From: Chara braunii
Taxonomy: Eukaryota; Streptophyta; Charophyceae; Charales; Characeae
DNA: 64,000 nucleotides
Assembly: GCA_003427395.1 (NCBI GenBank)
Contig: BFEA01000009.1
Coordinates: 5,442,467 to 5,506,466 of the forward strand
Direction of reading: 5' to 3'
The notes under the pieces are model-generated. The model saw only the letters and a list, made by a program, of their open reading frames with translations. It was not told the origin of the DNA and did no database searches. A program made the translations under genes and the position numbers. Each line of letters begins with the position of its first letter. Positions within the stretch are counted from its first letter, which is position 1. Shown in pieces: positions 60,227 through 64,000 of the stretch.

Positions 60227-60260
60227 GCCCGCACCGCCCGCGGTGCGGGCGCTTAGCTAG
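60227..60260 (+). terminator. Helitron 3' terminus: hairpin plus CTAG
   Basis: GCCCGCACCG-CCCG-CGGTGCGGGC gives a perfect 10-bp stem with a 4-nt loop (60,227-60,250). Six bases later CTAG ends the element at 60,260, followed by T. Hairpin, then CTRR, then T is the standard Helitron end, which signals where strand transfer stops. Confidence 0.85.
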
Positions 60261-60340
60261 TATATATAGTTTGTCACAGCCCCTGGTTTGTTGTCATCTT
60301 CTCCCTCTCTGCCTACGGTTTACGGGGCAGCTTTGTTTGA

Positions 60341-60387
<47 letters not shown>

Positions 60388-60760
60388 CGGTAAACCGTAG
60401 GCAGAGAGAGAAAAGGACAACCAGCGAGGGGCTGTGACAAACTGTTTCGTCGAAGTTTCACCGACTATATATATATATATTATATATCTATATATCGTCA
60501 CAAACAGAACTGCCCGGTAAACCGTAGGCAGAGAGAGAGAAGAGGACAACAAACGAGGGGCTGTGACAAACTGTTTCGTCGGAGTTTAATATATATATAT
60601 TATATATCTATATCTATATCTATATATATATATCTGTTTGTGACTATATATATATATCCTTCTCCCTCTCTACCTACGGTTTACCGGGCAGCTCTGTTTG
60701 ATGATATATATATGTATATATATGTATATATATGTATATATACCACTAGGGTCCAGGGTT
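60261..60760. repeat. Cluster of (TA)n-linked short repeats in both orientations
   Basis: A unit of about 80-100 bp (GTTTGTCACAGCCCCT, TTTGTTGTC, CTGCCTACGGTTTACCGGGC, TCTGTTTGAYGATATATA) occurs at 60,268-60,345 (+), 60,384-60,467 (-), 60,495-60,590 (-) and partly at 60,655-60,703 (+), each abutting TA microsatellites. The Helitron 3' flank lies within the first copy. Confidence 0.75.
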
Positions 60761-61830
60761 GGCCCCGGCGGTGAGGGCGCGGGTAACATAAGGACCGAGC
60801 ATTTGCCAGTAACTCCCTTTTCATCTTCCCCCGGCCCCATCAAATAAAGCACTGTCCAGAGCCAACATTCTCCCACACGCTAGACGCAACCCACTCACAC
60901 TCACACCCGTGTTGGCTGAAGACCTCGAGGATCCAGCTTACTATCGCAGTTGGATGGCCCCAAGTGGAAGGCAGGAGAGGAATACAATCTCGAAGGACCG
61001 AATACAATCTTTCAGTTTCGGTTATTGAAAAACAAAAAAAAGTGGGCGTCCTTAGAGAGAGCACGGCTGGTCACATGCCATGCTGGAGATAAAATGGCAA
61101 CACCCAAAGACCCTGGCCCGACCACTCCAGTTGCTTGCTGTACGTAGCTACCAAGTGACTTGGTTTCCAACTAACCACTTACCAAACGGGGCCACCCTGA
61201 GGGTCATTTTGGGAAGCATGAACGTAGCGGTAATAGCCATCATGTTCGTGATTTCCTCGCGTGCACATAGCACCAGTGTGGTCTGACCCTGATTGTGGTA
61301 ATGAAAATCTAAAGGCTGAGAAAGACTCTGGGATGGGATGTGACAAACTCAAAACAAGTGATTCCACAAAGATCTCGTCGTAGGTAAATCAATCGTGTAA
61401 CACCTAACAATCCCCGGTCGAGGCGGTGACGGTGCAGTGCTCTACCGCCGGGCGCAATCAGGTTGTTCTTCTCCCTTGAGATGGCAGACAGCCGTCGACC
61501 TGATTATTGGGTGTTGGAACCCAACCAGAAAGGCAGAAAGGTTTGCACTTTGAAAGTAGTTATTACTGTGCATGGAGCTCTTGTACCAGAAGGCTGTAGA
61601 ATTAAATAAACAGCCGACGAGATGCAACGAGTGGAAAGCCGCCCTCTTGTCTGCATACGTCGTCGGGAGAAACGAGAAGACATAAGAGCACGAAGCAGAA
61701 AGGGACATCGCATCTCTTTCGACTCTCAGGGTGCTCTTCCCTGTCGGTCTGACTGCTTTCATCCATCCGCCCATCGCTCCACCCATCCAGCCGTCCATCC
61801 ATCAATCGACCATCACCGTAGGAGGTGGAT
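60761..61830. other. Intergenic region upstream of the SDR-like gene
   Basis: No supported gene. On the minus strand 61,388-61,445 contains GCGGTAGAGCACTGCACC, which resembles a tRNA A-box region and may be a SINE relic. Short CCATC tandem repeats lie at about 61,758-61,812, just before the gene. No clear TATA box was found. Confidence 0.5.
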
Positions 61831-63096
61831 ATGGCGGCAAAGACAGTGGGTTCCATCGTGGCTCACGGCGCGGAAGCGCCTTGGCAATCATGTGTGTCGA
61901 CACGTCAGAAGTCTTCGTCTGCCGCACGATCGTCCTCTGTTGGTCGCACCTGTTTGACGTCGAACTGTCGGGCATCACCCGACAACACTCACTCCTACTC
62001 CCCCTCGTACTCGTTGTCATCGGCGTCGTCCGGGGGCGCGCGGAGGCTTTGCCTGCGGGGCAGCGGACAGGCTCAGCTGTGGGACAGAACGCGTGCATGT
62101 CGTTTGCGTTGTACCTATGTGCGACGAGCTTTGCCGGTCAGTAAACGCCTGTCAGGGGACGAGCCAGACGCTAGCCGGACGACAAGACGTGGGCGGCAAG
62201 GGTGGCAAGGGCGGCGGGTGGCGACATGCGCCAGCATCGATGGTCAGTCTACAACGGAGAACACGAGGGAAGGCAACACAGAGAGGGCGACAGTGGGCGA
62301 CACTCAGCCGCCGCCCTCCCGCGGCAATCACGGCGACCACCGAGTGCTGGTCGTTGGCGCGTCGGGCGGCGTCGGACAGCTGCTCGTTGCCGGCTTGCTA
62401 CGGCACGGGTACAAGGTTCGAGCCCTTGTGCGTAACAAGGAGAAGGGCGACAAACTGTTCGGTGCTGATCACGACGGCGAGCGTCTGCAGCTCTGCCACG
62501 CCGACGTCCGCTTTCCCGACACTCTGACGCCCTCCCTCTTCGAAGGGATCTCTTTTGTCGTCATCGCCCTGGGGACCACCGCTTACCCTTCTAAGCGGTG
62601 GGACGGCGACAACGGGCCAGAACAGACAGATTACCACGGGGTTCGAAACCTCGCCGCTGCCGTGCCTGCCGCGGTGAAGAGAGTGGTTATGGTGTCCAGC
62701 ATCGGGATCGAGCGGAAGGAGAGCTTCCCTTTCACCCTGGTTAACATATTTGGAGTGTTGTCGTACAAGAAGCTGGGAGAGGAGTGCGTGCGACAGTGCG
62801 GCGTTCCGTACACCATCATTCGAGCTGGGCGGCTGACTGACGGGCCGTACACGTCGTACGATCTGAACACTTTGTTGCAAGCCACGTCAGGTGATCGCAA
62901 AGCGGTGATCCTAGAGAAGGGAGACACTCTCGGGGGGGACGCCAGTCGAATAAGCGTCGCAGAGGCTTGCATCCAGGCTCTGCAGCTAGAGTGCGCGGCA
63001 GGGCAGGTCTACTCCTTGAACACCGGAAAGGGCGACGGGCCGGGCTCTGACTACCTACTCTGGGAGAGGCTTTTCGAACGAGCGACAGCAAAGTGA
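61831..63096 (+). CDS. Atypical SDR, NAD(P)-binding Rossmann-fold protein, probably plastid
   Basis: The ATG at 61,831 (MAAKTVGSIV) gives 421 residues without an intron. Residues 1 to about 165 are rich in Ser, Arg, Thr and Ala with few acids, like a transit peptide, but long. The Rossmann fold begins VLVVGASGGVG (residues 172-182, GxxGxxG), then ALVRNKEKG, VVIALGTTAYPSKRW, VKRVVMVSSIGIER, YTIIRAGRLTDGPYTSYDLN and GDGPGSD. The canonical YxxxK pair is not clear, so dehydrogenase activity is not shown. From memory it resembles the Arabidopsis family that includes At1g72640/At4g31530, of uncertain function. Neighbours are repeats. It is the only intact host gene I find. An AT-rich stretch follows the stop. 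Confidence 0.88.
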   Translation: MAAKTVGSIVAHGAEAPWQSCVSTRQKSSSAARSSSVGRTCLTSNCRASPDNTHSYSPSYSLSSASSGGARRLCLRGSGQAQLWDRTRACRLRCTYVRRALPVSKRLSGDEPDASRTTRRGRQGWQGRRVATCASIDGQSTTENTREGNTERATVGDTQPPPSRGNHGDHRVLVVGASGGVGQLLVAGLLRHGYKVRALVRNKEKGDKLFGADHDGERLQLCHADVRFPDTLTPSLFEGISFVVIALGTTAYPSKRWDGDNGPEQTDYHGVRNLAAAVPAAVKRVVMVSSIGIERKESFPFTLVNIFGVLSYKKLGEECVRQCGVPYTIIRAGRLTDGPYTSYDLNTLLQATSGDRKAVILEKGDTLGGDASRISVAEACIQALQLECAAGQVYSLNTGKGDGPGSDYLLWERLFERATAK

Positions 63097-63413
63097 TCGG
63101 TTCTTTTTCGGTTTTGATTTTTATAAAAAACGGGGAGAACGTAAGCCGAAAAACGAAAGACCTCCTAGCCCATCTCTTCTTTGTGTTGATAAGAAGACAA
63201 GAATAGAGATTCAGACTGCTTGGGCTTTACCGTTGTGCAGTGTAGTCCTTTCCCACTGAAGTTGTGGGTATTAGAGCAAGGCAGTAGTTATAGCATATCG
63301 TTACATGCATCTCTGCCTACGGTTCACCGGGCTCTTTCCTATGACGATATATATATTATATAGCATATATCATAGTACGAGGTGAAATCTTCCAGTGTCA
63401 TCTTGAGGTAGAC
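63097..63413. other. 3' flank of the SDR-like gene, with a repeat fragment
   Basis: No gene. At 63,305-63,350 CTCTGCCTACGGTTCACCGG followed by GACGATATATAT is another copy of the (TA)n-linked repeat. Confidence 0.6.
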
Positions 63414-63608
63414 TCAGAGTAGAAATTTTGGACCGAATACGTCTTCGAGAGCCTCGAGTACTCCTTCAGCAGCCGCATCCCGTCCCTTTCGTCCTATCTG
63501 CCGAGCAGAACCCCCCTGCTTGACCTGTAGTATAAGAGGGACTACCGAAACAGCACATGCCATCTCCTCTCCACGCCCTCCTTCCTGATCAGGCTCCCCG
63601 TCAACCAA
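63414..63608 (-). CDS. Short frame, possible terminal exon of an unseen gene
   Basis: A 64-codon minus-strand frame ending GRDAAAEGVLEALEDVFGPK plus four residues. It has balanced composition unlike the simple repeats beside it, and could be the last exon of a gene lying to the right. No domain is recognised, and no clean splice acceptor is certain. Low confidence. Confidence 0.22.
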   Translation of the reverse strand: MVDGEPDQEGGRGEEMACAVSVVPLILQVKQGGSARQIGRKGRDAAAEGVLEALEDVFGPKFLL

Positions 63609-63654
63609 GGTAGTGTAACATACTATTGAACAATCCCCTATTCGTTCTTCCTCT

Positions 63655-63659
63655 GTGCT

Positions 63660-63728
<69 letters not shown>

Positions 63729-63905
63729 CCTGTGCATCTGCCCGCCTTTCTTTCTTTGTTTCTTTCTGTCTTTCTCTCTTTTTCTCTTTTCGCTCCTTCT
63801 TTCTCTCTCTCTGCTCTTTTCTTCTCTCTTTTTCTCTCTTTCTCTCCTTTTACTCCTTCCCTCTTTTTCTTTCTCTTGTTTCCTTTTTTCTTTTTTTTCC
63901 TGTCC
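63655..63905. repeat. (CT)n microsatellite and long polypyrimidine tract
   Basis: (CT)n spans about 63,662-63,726, then a nearly pure C/T tract with CTTTCTTT and CTCTTTTT words continues to about 63,905. Open frames here (Leu/Ser/Phe only) are artefacts of composition. Confidence 0.9.
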
Positions 63906-64000
63906 TGCTACTCTGTTTCTTCGAGGCCAAGGAAGTCAGCTCCTGTCGGTGTGTAGCAGCAATCTTAGAAGGTAGGTAACACATCAAGACATTTCCTTTC

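Larger units (their letters stand above)
43383..60260 (+). mobile_element. Autonomous Helitron, decayed, split by a solo LTR
   Basis: Plus-strand coding for a Helitron Rep nuclease (FQKKGLPHAHIL, KYVYKG) followed by a PIF1-type helicase. The 3' end is a 10-bp hairpin and then CTAG at 60,257-60,260, followed by T. The proposed 5' end, A then TCTATACATCTATATTTG at 43,383, has the TC start and TCTATAC form seen in many plant Helitrons; this end is less certain. Without the inserted LTR the element would be about 9 kb. Several stops and frameshifts make it inactive. Confidence 0.8.

Overview
The window looks like repeat-dense nuclear DNA from a green plant or streptophyte alga. Two things point there. 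The one convincing host gene (61,831-63,096, +) encodes a plastid-type atypical short-chain dehydrogenase/reductase-like protein resembling a land-plant family. The retroelement reverse transcriptases resemble, from memory only, Ty3/gypsy proteins I associate with Chara. The genus is an inference; the eukaryotic plant-lineage setting is well supported.

Layout. (1) 1-22,409: a Ty3/gypsy element on the minus strand (element 1). Its left LTR is cut by the window start (1-2,862). The 10.4-kb internal region (2,863-13,238) reads, on the minus strand, tRNA-Asp primer binding site, gag, protease, reverse transcriptase/RNase H, integrase, then a second gag-like gene (gag2). The right LTR (13,239-22,409) is about 9.2 kb long. 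(2) 22,410-about 34,700: a related, older element on the plus strand (element 2): an interrupted ORF1a, ORF1b, gag, protease, RT/RNase H, integrase, gag2, 3' UTR and LTR start. Element 1 appears to be inserted inside ORF1a of element 2. (3) About 34,700-43,380: no supported gene; simple repeats, SINE-like repeats with (TTA)n tails and a tRNA-like relic. (4) 43,383-60,260: a decayed autonomous Helitron (RepHel plus extra ORFs) with a clear 3' hairpin and CTAG end. Its coding sequence is split by a 7.9-kb solo LTR of the element 1 family (45,087-52,975). (5) 60,261-64,000: (TA)n-linked short repeats, the host SDR-like gene, and a long polypyrimidine tract.

How the parts work together. Gag, protease, RT/RNase H and integrase would form the usual Ty3 replication set, primed by tRNA-Asp. 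The additional gag-like gene after integrase, present in both elements, has the layout of a capsid-like region, coiled coil and zinc knuckle. The Helitron codes its own HUH nuclease-helicase. Nearly all mobile coding regions are broken, mostly by single in-frame stops where the paralogue has Trp, Gln or Arg. All identifications are by eye; no alignments or searches were run.
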